Shown: positions 42,111-51,889, counted from the first letter of the stretch. The stretch is DNA of 64,000 nucleotides from Athripsodes cinereus (GCA_947579605.1 OX388306.1:3968001-4032000), one strand, 5' to 3'. The notes: a model not told the origin generated them from the letters alone. Translations and numbers: made by a program.

Positions 42111-43042
42111 TTAGGTCCTTACATATGAAATTGGCGTTTCATATGGCAGAAATGAAAACGATTTTTTTTTATGAAACTATTTTTTTATTTAGTCAAAGTA
42201 TGTACCATGGCTATCTATGCACTTTTGCCATCTCGAAGGTAGTTCATTGATTCCTTTACTAAAAAAAGTGTGTGAGCGAGAATCAATAAAATCTTTGAAG
42301 GCCGTTTGGACAGCCTCGTGAGAATTGAATTTTTTTCCTTGCATGAAGTTGTCCAAATTCCGAAAAAAATGGTAATCAGTTGGAGCAAGGTCCGGGGAGT
42401 ATGGTGGGTGTCGAAGACATTCCAGTCGCAGCTCCCGTAGTTTTGCGGTCGTCAAACGTGCCGTATGTGGTCGAGCGTTGTCCTGAAGCAGCAGTACCAA
42501 TTCATGCGGTACCCATTTTTCAAGTTTTTTCACTTTTCCAATTTGTTTCAAGTGAATCAAAATGGTTTTATCACTCACACCGAAGCCTGCCGCTAACTCT
42601 GACGTGGTTTGCGATGGATCTGCTTCCACAATTGCTTTTAATTCTTCGTTATCAACTTGTGTCTCCGGCCGTCCACGAGGCTTGTTCTGTAGGTCAAAAT
42701 TTCCAGAACGGAAACGTTGGAACCAATAACGTACCGTATTTTCTTTTGCAGTAGCTTCCCCATACGCATTGTTAATCCTACGAGCCGTTTCTGCAGCACT
42801 AGTGCCGAGGTGAAACTCATATTCGTAAATATAGCGATATTTTAAGTTCTCCATATTGTGAACAGAACGATGTGAAAGAAAAACAAATGACGCGATAACA
42901 AATAAATTTCGTAATTCGAACACAGAAATACATGGTCTTAAATTTGAAATAAATTTGAATTTGGAATTCCTAGCCGAACGCCACATATTTTGAATCAAAG
43001 TTGCCAGTTCGCCAAACGCCAATTTCATATGTAAGGACCTAA
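42111..43042 (-). mobile_element. mariner element, internally deleted, with perfect 29-bp TIRs
   Basis: Terminal inverted repeats at 42111-42139 and 43014-43042 are identical (TTAGGTCCTTACATATGAAA at the outer end), each abutting a TA dinucleotide (42109-42110 and 43043-43044): the standard mariner target duplication. Length 932 bp against about 1.3 kb for a full element. Confidence 0.95.
42189..42854 (-). CDS. mariner transposase with internal in-frame deletion
   Basis: Start chosen at MENLKYRYIYEYEFHLGTSA (42852-42854), the usual mariner N-terminus; the frame is also open upstream into the TIR. Residues about 1-110 are the bipartite helix-turn-helix DNA-binding region (AAETARRINNAYGE, WFQRFRSGNFDLQNKPRGRP, VEADPSQTTSELAAGFGVSD). 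KWVPHEL, the WVPHEL linker motif, is immediately followed by VLLLQDNARPHTARLT. In complete relatives about 100 residues with the first catalytic Asp (TCDEKW-like) lie between them, so that block is deleted without breaking the frame. The second Asp (QDNARPH) and the YSPDLAPTDYHFF segment with the third Asp remain. It cannot cut DNA, but could bind TIRs. DD34D mariner; the subfamily is not certain. Confidence 0.92.
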   Translation of the reverse strand: MENLKYRYIYEYEFHLGTSAAETARRINNAYGEATAKENTVRYWFQRFRSGNFDLQNKPRGRPETQVDNEELKAIVEADPSQTTSELAAGFGVSDKTILIHLKQIGKVKKLEKWVPHELVLLLQDNARPHTARLTTAKLRELRLECLRHPPYSPDLAPTDYHFFRNLDNFMQGKKFNSHEAVQTAFKDFIDSRSHTFFSKGINELPSRWQKCIDSHGTYFD

Positions 43043-43044
43043 TA

Positions 43045-44395
43045 TATAAATGAACGAACGAATGAATAAGCTATATTTTTATCGTTATAGATATTTTTGC
43101 TCTGTCATGTGTTGCTTTATTTTAAGTTTGCAGATTCATTAATCTTCTTACATACACACTAACGAGAGAGATAACATTATTTCATCTCATCCCCATTTCA
43201 TTCATCGCTTCTGTTATCGTTTCAACTTGTTTGGTTTAACATGTCTGTGGGTTGTAAAAATATTATCAAAGAGCTTAAGTATTTAGTTTCGTGAAAACAA
43301 GATACCTACGCAATGGTAACAATCCTTTTATTTTTATTTGAGAAAAAGGTTAATTTATGTATCCATTACAATCTGTATCCTTTTCACCAAATATAAGAAA
43401 ACAATTGTTTTATTATTATTGGATAATTTATATTACGCCGTTTTCACGTTTCGAATCATCTCAAGGACGCATTTGCTCTATTATTTCACATTGTAATTTA
43501 TTCATTACTATTTTTGCGATACAAATTCGGTTTAATATTATTGTCACAAATTTTGATGAAATTAAATTTGTATGTTTCTATTTTTACGATTTAACATTTT
43601 AACGTTTTTTTTTTAACATTTATTTATCCACATAGTGATTTGATGGATCACCTCGGCATTCTCCCCCATGTTTCCATATGGACACTTGTATGATACATGT
43701 ATCTTGTAATGATATACCTACCAATAATGGTGAATGATAATAATAATGAATAAAGTTACTGGATAATTTGATGTAGTGTAGAGTAGAGACTGAACTAGTG
43801 TGGGAGGGATGTAGGGGGACTCAGTGAGATTGCATTTAGCCTACATAATATTAAATCTGTTTCTCTCATTACTATGTATATGTACTGCACTTACTGTTTG
43901 TTACTCCAACATCAATATGTATATCTATATGATTCTCTTTCTTGGCTTCTTTTATTTCTGCCTCTAAATATCATATTATTATAACTAATAACAACTTGAA
44001 TAACTAACCATGAGTCTCTCCCATACAGTTTCAATTCATGTGTGCTTTTAGGTTTCTGTATATATTTTTGGTATTTCACATATTTCTAATTTGTATATTT
44101 AATACAGGGGATGGAGAAATGTTAAAACAAGTGAGCTAATAGAAGAACCTCTTGTATAATAAAATGATGAAGCACTGCATATGAAGCTTTTTTACATAAA
44201 TACATAATGTAAATCTTACATAGATGTGTATGTACCTATGTTATACAAATGTATAGAAAAATGATTAATGAATAAACATGTATATATTACTTTTTAAAAA
44301 AAAAAAAAACGTTAGCAAAGCAAACACTAAAACTAATATAATTAAATATATGTATATATAGGACAACAATTCAATTATTAAACACAAAAATTAAA
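43045..44395. other. AT-rich sequence, nothing recognised
   Basis: No supported gene or matched repeat. The open frame 43357-43602 lacks resemblance. Confidence 0.4.
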
Positions 44396-44399
44396 ATAT

Positions 44400-45125
44400 A
44401 CAAAAACAACATAATCTGGCCCCAGGCAGCACCATAGAGCTGGTATTAGGGGCTAGAAGATCTTCAAATGAATTTGTCTTCTATAAAGCACATAATTTAC
44501 CTCTTGTTTTAACACAAAATATTAAAATCAGAAAAAAAAACAAAAATCCGGCAGTCAAAATCTAATATCTCTTCTTTCTAATGTACGTTTTTTCAATTGC
44601 CTCTTGAAGGTATAATAACTATTTACATTCTTCAGCACTTCCGGTAGATCATTAAAAATTCTTACTGCTTCATAATAAAATCCTTTTCTTTCTTTGTCAG
44701 TCCTTGGGTACACGTTTCTTAAATTGTTTCTGGTTCTGGTATATCTGTTATGTATATCACTGTTTCTTAGTATAAGCATGTTCGTTTTAATTAGACCATT
44801 TTTTGCTTTATATATAGCTTTCGCCCTTTCCATGCATACCAACTCATCGAGGTTCAGCATTTGTGTAATCTTATAGACTTCATCAGTCCTAGTATATCTG
44901 TCAAGGTCAAACACTACTTTTAGCGCCTTGTTCATCATTCTGTGAACGATACCACGCAGTTGCATACTGGACTGGGACCAAATTATAATTCCATACATTA
45001 TGTGTGGTAATATAAATGAATTGTAGATAATTTTCTTAGTGCTTTTATTAAATACTTCCGCTCTCCTCATAATTCCTACCATTGGTGCCAGTTTTTTTAT
45101 GATTGTTTTGACATAAATACATAAA
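44400..45125 (-). pseudogene. CR1-like LINE C-terminal fragment with 3' UTR
   Basis: The minus-strand frame (44555 to about 45120) reads VKTIIKKLAPMVGIMRRAEV, IYNSFILPHIMYGIIIWSQS, VHRMMNKALKVVFDLDRYTR, TDEVYKITQMLNLDELVCME, then RTRNNLRNVYPRTDKERKGF and IFNDLPEVLKNVNSYYTFKR. The order (SFxxPHxxYGxxxW, xxxxQxKALR, the RIFNxLP block and FKRxLKK) is the ORF2 C-terminal region of Jockey/CR1-type LINEs. It lacks the catalytic domain. The N-terminal residues of the open frame beyond 45125 are outside the element. The UTR includes CTCTATGGTGCTGCCTGGGG (minus strand). Confidence 0.8.
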
Positions 45126-45189
45126 CAATGACACAAATAAACTACACTACTGCATTTTAGTCGAAATGCAAAAATATTTGAAATCAATT

Positions 45190-45940
45190 GATGTTTAACT
45201 ATTATTTTATATTCAAAAGAAGAAGAAGAAGTTATGGGTTCAGGCAGCTACAAGAGCGCCATCTACGCAAACTTATAATATACAGTTACAAATCATTTTA
45301 GGCTATTCTCATGGGGTGTTCGACGTTTTCCATTTCATAGTAGGTATATTAAGAATTTGAAATAAATATGTTTATTGATAAATTTAATAGATTTAGGAAT
45401 TAAATGTTGGAATATTTTGTTTGATAATTGTTTGTTTACATGTATGTGAATCGTTGTGATACTGTTTTGTGAACTTTGAGTGACGCAAAGGTAACAACTG
45501 TCATATCCCTCATTGTTAGTAAAACACTATAAATAAATATATTATGTAACGGTAAAAATGGTTTACATTTTTTTTTTTCATAAAATTCTTCATTATTGAT
45601 AAAACCAATATTTTACCGCAACAAAAATTTTCTTCGTTCATTTGGAAACTCGATAAATTTGAAATCTAAAATTTGATTTCAATCCATTATTTTGAGTGAT
45701 TGAATTGATACAAAATTCAATTCGAACAAATCACCATCTGATTATAATATTATATACTACACGCATTTTGAACAATAAAAATCGATTATCAAACTCACTC
45801 GATTGTCGACTTTTTTGCAATTTACAAAATGAGCGACGAGCTATATACCTACATTATTTACCTACTGTATCCGGCAGTAATATCATGTAACTAGTGAAGT
45901 ATTAAAACTTACCTGAAAAGGCCGGATACCGAAGGGAATT
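45190..45940. other. AT-rich sequence, nothing recognised
   Basis: No supported gene or matched repeat. Confidence 0.4.
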
Positions 45941-45944
45941 CAAA

Positions 45945-46165
45945 TAAATGAATTAGATAACAAACGTCTTTCGTCTTGTTAGGACATAGTCAATCTAACA
46001 AGACGAAAGACGTCTCTCTTTCGTCAAATATATCAAATAGTAGAGTAAAACATTTGTTGTATTTATTTATAAGATTACGGCAACCCGTCCCTTGTGGGAC
46101 CCATAATTTGTTGTATTTTTTTTGCTATGGAATTCTACTACCTAAACACCAACACAGTGAATACA
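45945..46165. repeat. Foldback family b copy, interrupted by a 41-bp insertion
   Basis: ACGTCTTTCGTCTTGTTAGG (from 45964) faces TCTAACAAGACGAAAGACGT (45993-46012). The family flank (CTATGGAATTCTACTACC, then ACACCAACACAGTGAAT) follows at 46124-46162. The insertion at 46065-46105 separates the two. Confidence 0.85.
46052..46118 (-). mobile_element. 41-bp retroposed 3' fragment with 13-bp TSD
   Basis: ATTTGTTGTATTT is duplicated at 46052-46064 and 46106-46118. The 41 bp between are, on the minus strand, GGGTCCCACAAGGGACGGG, TTGCCGTAATCTTATAAATA: the same hairpin core as 29519-29574. Empty sites exist in the sister copies (47215-47260), which run AAACATTTGGTTTAATTTTT directly into the TGGAATTCTACTAC flank. 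Confidence 0.9.
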
Positions 46166-46204
46166 ATTAACAGCCATTAATTTCGTGGTGCATACGAGAA
46201 AGAA

Positions 46205-46345
46205 TTGGTATATTTCTCTTTTCCATAAGTTTTCGAATGTCCTGTGGAATACAATGGGGTTAAAAAATAAAGATATTTTACATCTTATATTCAGCGATGA
46301 GTTTTGTCACCCATCTTGAACGTCTTAATTTTTTGAGTGTAATTT
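46205..46345 (+). mobile_element. TAG-tailed short retroelement, 5' half
   Basis: GTTTTCGAATGTCCTGTGGA, AATAAAGATATTTTACATCT, TTCAGCGATGAGTTTTGTCA and CATCTTGAACGTCTTAATTT. The 3' half is missing. Confidence 0.7.
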
Positions 46346-46429
46346 TGTGATATTTACGTCTGTTTGTGTTATTTGCTGCCTGTTGAAATGTTTAAATGGA
46401 CACTTTATCTCTGTTATCTGTACCAACTG

Positions 46430-46545
46430 TATATGTATATATGTGTGTATGTATGTATGAATGTGTGTATGTATGTGTGTATGTATGTATGTGTATGTGT
46501 GTGTGTATGTATATATGTATATATATATGTATATGTATATTATTG
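46430..46545. repeat. (TGTA)n/(TG)n microsatellite
   Basis: Imperfect TATG, TGTG and TATA tetranucleotide units. The 68-residue open frame across it is an artefact of the repeat. Confidence 0.9.
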
Positions 46546-46679
46546 TATTGTACTTAATTTTTGCATATAATATTGGTTTAATTTATTATGGTTAATTATG
46601 TCACACATGTATTGTGTGATATCACTTTATTTTAATTTTTCCCAATATGGGCTATTTTTGTTTCTTTTTGTTTATTGTT

Positions 46680-47095
46680 CCAACGAGGCGACTTACGTTG
46701 ATTTGTTCTTCGGGTCGCCCCTGAGGAAATGAAAGTGATGTGTGCAAATTCGGATAAATAGGAGTCTCCGACTCCTGAGATATCCGAGTGTGTAGAGGTT
46801 CTTTCAATGTATGTTGAAATGTTTGCTTCTCTCGTATAAAGGTACATCGAAGGAGTTTAGTCAAAAGATTTCAGACGGAGGTTTTGGCGGTTTGGTGGTT
46901 TGGCCGGCCAGCCCTTCAGGCTGCCCACTATGGCGCCTCCAGTGTGGACAAGATTTGTTAAGTGTAGAATTTCGGATAAATGGAAGTTCCCAGACTTCTG
47001 CGGTATCCGGGTGGACGGTGGGTCCTTCAATGTAGAACTGTTTTAAAAACATCTAACAGACTCACGCCATGTATTGATGAATTAATAAGTAAATT
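46680..47095 (+). repeat. LINE 3' region with internal diverged duplication
   Basis: ATTCGGATAAATAGGAGTCT...GATATCCGAGTGTG (about 46748-46790) and TTTCGGATAAATGGAAGTTC...GGTATCCGGGTGGA (about 46969-47010) are diverged repeats of one module. The end, GACTCACGCCATGTATTGAT, is the same 3' terminus as the LINE at 35741-38720. Probably a 3' UTR with a duplicated module. Confidence 0.5.
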
Positions 47096-47109
47096 CATTT
47101 TTGAAGTTA

Positions 47110-47345
47110 AAAGTAAATATTTTCTTCTTCAATATTGAAAGGTAAGAAAAGACTCTGATTATATCCTTGAAAGACGAAATACGTATCTCTAAATTAAAAT
47201 CAATATAGTAAATGAAAACATTTGGTTTAATTTTTATTACATATGGAATTCTACTACCTAAAAACAGACACAGTGAATAAATAAATTTCTTATCGTAATG
47301 AACTTTCACCAAGAACCGTTGATCAATAAGTTGAACTTTACTACA
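47110..47345 (+). repeat. Foldback family b remnant followed by family a flank
   Basis: TTGAAAGACGAAATACGTAT, ATGGAATTCTACTACCTAAA and CAGACACAGTGAAT match family b. GAACTTTCACCAAGAACCG (47300-47320) matches the family a flank. Both decayed. Confidence 0.55.
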
Positions 47346-47960
47346 TCGTAAAGTATCTTATCTTACACCATACAAATTGAGCAATTTTCTCTAAACTATC
47401 CGACAATTCGACCGATCAATATTCGGCTATTTTGTTTAGAATCCCATCAAATATCCATTATTCATCTCTTAAAATATTTATTTTTATCTAATTTATAATT
47501 TCCATTGAATAGCGCCTTGTGAGAAAATTGCGAACTAACTTCGTTAATTTTTACCTTACAAGGAATATCGGTATTATTTTAAGCGTATATAATATTGTTA
47601 TGCATTGTAATTTGCTGTCAATCTGACTGTTCCCAAACGAAATTATAAATGCTGTTTCCTTGTCGTCAATTTTATTATTTCCTGACTAATTGGCTTATGA
47701 ACTGCTTTGGTATACCTACTAATCTAATTTGTGGAAAGTAAAGCTGATTAATTATGCTTTTGCTTCCATCGGAGTAACCTTTAAAATAATTTAGTATTAG
47801 TTGTGTAAGTGGTTTATTTTTCTCAGAAACAGAACCAAAAGCAGTACTGATTTTTATCCATGAGGCTTCCAATAGGCCAGACGACACATATTCACAATAA
47901 TATTATGACAACTGAAATGTCTTCTACAAAGCCGTTATTCGTATAACATCACGTATTTAC
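47346..47960. other. No recognised gene
   Basis: The minus-strand open frame 47675-47887 (SSGLLEASWIKISTAFGSVS...) looks somewhat protein-like, but I cannot assign it. It may be a LINE remnant. Confidence 0.35.
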
Positions 47961-47965
47961 ATAAT

Positions 47966-48053
47966 AATAATAATAATAAAAAGATAATTTGTAATCGGCG
48001 CTGTTTAAAGGTCCGTGACCATCTCAAGAGCGCCGTGGCTTTTTAGTTAAGTT
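47966..48053 (-). repeat. L2-like LINE 3' tail fused to calexcitin copy
   Basis: On the minus strand: CAACTTAACTAAAAAGCCAC, GGCGCTCTTGAGATGG, TTTAAACAGCGCCGATTACA, then a (TTA)n tail. It corresponds to the 3' end after the stop at 22673 (CAACCTTAGTTAGCAAAGAG and so on). It starts directly at the last calexcitin codon, on the same strand. Confidence 0.8.
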
Positions 48054-48342
48054 GGAAGCATCTTCTAGGTCAAACATAAAGTTCATGTAACGCTGCTGCC
48101 ACTGCAGAGGACTCTCCATCTTTATTGGCATCAGTTCTCTGCCTCAGGCCATCCCATATCTTGGTCATGGTGTCGTACGTCTCTACGTTCTTGGGATGAC
48201 TTTGGGGCCATCCACGAAGAGTGCAGATTTTCTCGATAGCCGACTCGAAGTATTTCTTTTCGAGCTTTCCACTTTGGTTGACATCAAAGAAAACATTGGA
48301 CATATAGAGAAGCTTCTTCTTACGGAGATCTGAGATAGGCAT
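48054..48342 (-). pseudogene. Calexcitin-like EF-hand protein, truncated intronless copy
   Basis: From ATG at 48342 the frame reads MPISDLRKKKLLYMSNVFFD, VNQSGKLEKKYFESAIEKIC, TLRGWPQSHPKNVETYDTMT, KIWDGLRQRTDANKDGE. This matches the N-terminus of insect calexcitin/sarcoplasmic Ca2+-binding proteins (from memory), with EF-hand 1 at residues 20-31 and the start of EF-hand 2 at 71. After Glu77 (48112) the frame is lost, but in another frame SPLQWQQRYMNFMFDLEDAS (48113-48054) is the next recognisable family segment. About 20 residues are therefore missing and the frame has shifted. Position 12 of EF loop 1 is Tyr where an acidic residue is expected, a further sign of decay. Absence of introns, 3' truncation at DAS and direct fusion to a LINE 3' end point to a retrocopy. 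The functional parent is a cytosolic Ca2+/GTP-binding neuronal signalling protein. Upstream (48343-48460) may be copied 5' UTR. A real, intron-split gene exon is the alternative, but less likely. Confidence 0.78.
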
Positions 48343-48460
48343 CGTGGTTCGTGGTAGACAAAACAGTATTTTTTGTCTCTTTCACCCGCTGTGTTGTTGC
48401 GAGTAGTCGGTGTTGTTATCCTTCTCTGTTACACTACTGGACATACACTGATCACTACAC

Positions 48461-48840
48461 GCTGGCACTTGTGAGACAATAGAGTGATTCCCGGAAAGGG
48501 ATGATTTTTTAACACGTGTTTTGGCAATAGAAGCGGGAATGCAACACAAAATGATGATTTGTTAAAGTTTTGAAGAGACAATCAACAGTAATGAATATTA
48601 ATTTATTTCGAGTTTTGATGAAGTTTAAGAGTTGATGAGATGCAAAAAACTACGCGGTTTTGTAATGTTAGCGTGCACAAGAAAGTTCAGCACCATGGGA
48701 CCGATATCTTTCGTAAAATCAAATTATTTAAATGAGCGGTTTGATTTGCGTGGCGGCAGCTAGACAGCGCGCAACCCACTCTACCTACATAGGAATTAGA
48801 CATTAAATATCTTCAAACAATGAAGTATTTCACCAGTTCT
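48461..48840. other. No recognised gene
   Basis: Possible 5' boundary of the calexcitin retrocopy: TGATCAGTGTATG on the minus strand near 48450 resembles an arthropod initiator. No duplication of the tail-side flank was found by eye. Confidence 0.35.
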
Positions 48841-48844
48841 GAAA

Positions 48845-49045
48845 GTTTGGGTTGACGATGAATTTGTAAGTCGAAACCAGGTTGACTATTTTTAACAAAT
48901 ACAGTGAAACTTTGAACAGTTTCTTTATTTCCATAAATTCATTCTGAAGGTCTTGCTGCTTTAAGCATACAGGGAACAATTACCGTGTTTCTTACATGCC
49001 ATTTGAACGCTGACTACCCTGTTTTTGGGAAAACCGTGATAGATC
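48845..49045 (+). repeat. Half hairpin (family c) and a TAG-tailed retroelement copy
   Basis: GATGAATTTGTAAGTCGAAA, CCAGG matches 13313-13340. From 48935, TTCATTCTGAAGGTCTTGCT, TTCTTACATGCCATTTGAAC, GCTGACTACCCTG and AACCGTGATAG form a decayed TAG-tailed copy. Confidence 0.5.
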
Positions 49046-49700
49046 TAATGAATGAATTAAGTTTTTCGTAACTGATATAATAGTTACATTGTTGAGGTCA
49101 AATGTATCTATTTAATGCATAATTACCAAAAGTTCTATGAGAGGTTAAAAAAGGTTCCTGTTTCATACTTTTATTATATCATCTGCAAAGATTTCAAGGG
49201 CCTTAACTATCTTTCACATAACATTATTTGTTTTAGAAAAATATTATTCCTTACCAGAACACTCATAATATTCGTAATGAAAACATCACTCACAAGTGAG
49301 ACATTTAACATCTCCAATTCGGAAATTAATTATAATTAATTTTCTTTCATATCTCATATTTTACAGTTCTGTTATGCCTTTATATCTTATTTTTTGTCTT
49401 ATATTATAATTATATTAAACTGTTTTGAATGTAGTAAAATTTATGTAAATACTGCCTCTGAAACAGACTTAAGTCTAGCGAGGCAACAAATTCCATTATT
49501 TGTTGTTATGATTTTAAGAATATGAGACGGTATTGAGATTTTATTTGAAGTAATTTAGTATATTATTTTAGAAGCTAACATTTTAAATTTCTGGAAATAA
49601 ATATACTTAATTAAATATAAAAGAATTGAAAATTGTTTTAAGAAGGTTAGCGAATTATATTGTAATTTAAGAAGCAACATTCGTTTATTTTTTATTAAAT
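49046..49700. other. AT-rich sequence, nothing certain
   Basis: TGCCTCTGAAACAGACTTAA then TAGCGAGGCAACAAATTCC (49453-49492) recalls the LINE 3' UTR piece at 24615-24660. No gene supported. Confidence 0.35.
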
Positions 49701-49704
49701 AAAA

Positions 49705-49810
49705 AAAAATGTTGAAGAAGCGAAAGAATTATGTAAGGATAGATCAATATGGCTTTCCGTCGTCTCTGTCTATCCCGACTGAGATACGTCGTGAAAGTAT
49801 AAAATAGTAA
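49705..49810 (+). repeat. LRWFGHV LINE 3' end
   Basis: AATGTTGAAGAAGCGAAAGA, ATGTAAGGATAGATCAATAT, GGCTTTCCGTCGTCTCTGTC and GAGATACGTCGTGAAAGTAT. 5' truncated after an A-rich run. Confidence 0.75.
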
Positions 49811-49933
49811 AAATGCCTTTCTTTAGGACTGGAATGCGCCATGAGAGTATAGTTTATAAAAGTGCCTTTTTTAAAGACACTTTTTCAAGAGGACTAAAAA
49901 TGCATGTTCATTACATAATTTGTCTACTCCACT

Positions 49934-50691
49934 AATTGAATCACTCCATGTTAAAGGGGCGTTAGTCCAATTCACGTAATTTTACAGAAATGCAATAAAA
50001 CTCTCTGGTGAAAAAAAAATAAAGGAAACAATTTTTTGTTTACATTTATTAAAGTAAAATAGTATAGGTATTTTACATACGATTATCTATCAATCATGGA
50101 GAAATTCACTTTAGTCTGTGAGAAAATTTAATTTGAAAACGTTTGACTTACGCCCTTTTTACAAGGAATGGAAAGGAGTTGTAATAAATGTACAATTTCA
50201 CAATAAAAAGTATAAATATAGTTCACAATAGTAATATTAAAATAATAAATAAATGTATTCTAATGACAGACGTAACTTTTGAAATATAAAAATGAATTAT
50301 ATAAATGTATGTAGAGTATTTATTAATCATTAATGCCATGATCACAGTCTATTGTCAGTGTCGTCATGTCAATGTCAATTTTGGCGGTAAAATGTTCTAA
50401 TTGACAATTTGCAATGTTGCCATACAGTAAACTACCTAAAAATATTTAGTTCCTACTGATAGTATTATAACAAAGTCATAACTTTATTACAATTGCGAAC
50501 CTAATGTACCCTTTTAACATGGAATGAAAAAAAAAAGATATAATTTTTGTATATATTCACTCGAATTACGCCGGTATGTTGCATTTTATGTGCTACACGG
50601 ATGGATAAGTGTTTTTTCGGTATTTTTGCATAAATAACTCAATTTAGCAAAAATTGTGACTTACGCCCCTTTAACAAGGAGCGATTCAATT
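49934..50691. mobile_element. Non-autonomous TIR element (758 bp) with internal terminal-like motifs
   Basis: The left end AATTGAATCACTCCATGTTA, AAGGGGCGTTAGTC is the inverse of the right end (GACTTACGCCCCTTTAACAA, GGAGCGATTCAATT). About 33 bp, few mismatches. Copies of the same motif occur inside at 50147-50176 (GACTTACGCCCTTTTTACAA) and about 50508-50530 (ACCCTTTTAACATGGAATG). No transposase frame. The AATT at each end may be the target duplication, but its palindromic form makes the boundary ambiguous. Confidence 0.8.
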
Positions 50692-51395
50692 GGAAGTTAG
50701 TATTATAATAGTGTAGTTAATTATTCATCTTCCAGGTTGACAAAATATTCTAAATTTAAAAATTAAAGTACCTATTCACAATAGAACGTTTTACCTATTT
50801 CTTTTCTTTCTTCTTGATACAAATGCCAATAAGATTCACAAATCGAATTATCACCAGATGCCGAACTGGTTTATGTTCATTCAGTATATATTTGAAAATT
50901 TTAATTATCTTCGTTTCCCATTTCGAAAACTCATTCATCTTCAGATGGTCAATTTTAATTGAATTTCTCCTCTATTTTTATGGGTGCGAGATTCAAATGT
51001 CAGGAACATTAAATCCGTTGGAAACAAAGGAAGGGTTGATCTTATACAAGTCCGACGAGTGATTTATCGATTGCCAACCCCACACTTTATCGCATAATAA
51101 TTTAAATGTGTTGCCATTTAAAAGCGAGATATATTTTCGTTTAAATTTTAAATATTCTTTCTGGTTTAAGAATTTTCCAATTACTGGGAATATTGCTTAG
51201 TATTTTTATTCAAAATAATACATAATTTAACGTTTTAATTAGTTCTACTGTCACTGGTGATGAGTCCGTGTACTTTTTAAAGCCGAATCAGCTCAGGGGA
51301 AATTCGTAAGCGGTAAAAATCGTAAGCGTCGGGACACCTTACACCTACTCCCTCTCTCTCTCTTTGTCTATCCTGCAAATAAAATTCGTTTATTT
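50692..51395. other. No recognised gene
   Basis: The open frame 50814-51062 is not recognised. A short CT-run (51350-51362) is present. Confidence 0.4.
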
Positions 51396-51399
51396 CCAC

Positions 51400-51500
51400 A
51401 AAGAAGACAGCTTGTATGTTTTATATGCAGCTGGTCTGCTGGCTACCCCACTTGTGGGATATGCCCTGATGGTATAGTAGTATTAGTAGTAGTAGTTATT
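51400..51500 (+). mobile_element. TAG-tailed short retroelement copy
   Basis: AAGACAGCTTGTATGTTTTA, TATGCAGCTGGTCTGCTGGC, TACCCCACTTGTGGGATATG, CCCTGATGGTATAGTAGTAT, then TAGTAGTAGTAG. Well preserved 3' half. Confidence 0.85.
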
Positions 51501-51539
51501 TCCACAAATAATCATAATACAATCAAATAAGTTCAAATA

Positions 51540-51612
51540 TCCATAATTATGCCAATACAACTAATTCTACTTTGCCACCTCACTAGGCTAAAGCGTGTGT
51601 CGAGGCGGACAG
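51540..51612. repeat. LINE 3' UTR-like fragment
   Basis: TTTGCCACCTCACTAGGCTA and GTGTGTCGAGGCGGAC resemble 24612-24655. Family not identified. Confidence 0.4.
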
Positions 51613-51629
51613 TACAATCAGTAATATAT

Positions 51630-51885
51630 CGAGGGTATACAACCAAAATGCACTAAGTCAGTCTAGCGCTACAAAAGTTTTCAAAAACTATTCAAGTAAT
51701 TAACATATTTCCTATGTTTAAATTTGTTTGCAAAGCCTAAAAGTCACTTACCAATATCATCTTAATTAAAGTTCAAATAATACATGACGAATTTGTATTG
51801 ATCTAAACACTTTTTTTTTCATTTAATTGCCACCATGTCATCTCAAAACTGAAATGACTTAGTGCATTTTGGTTGTATACCCTCG
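51630..51885. mobile_element. MITE with perfect 31-bp terminal inverted repeats (256 bp)
   Basis: Left 51630-51660 begins CGAGGGTATACAACCAAAAT; right 51855-51885 ends ATTTTGGTTGTATACCCTCG; the two are exact inverses. ATAT flanks both sides, so a TA or ATAT target duplication is possible. The interior is AT-rich and non-coding. No second copy in the window. Confidence 0.92.
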
Positions 51886-51889
51886 ATAT

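Noticed and set aside
42189..43028. Full 279-codon frame as the transposase
   Set aside because: The first 58 codons overlap the TIR and untranslated leader; the mariner N-terminus starts at 42854.
46364..46570. 68-codon open frame
   Set aside because: Encoded by the TGTA/TG microsatellite (MYVCMNVCMYVC-type repeat).
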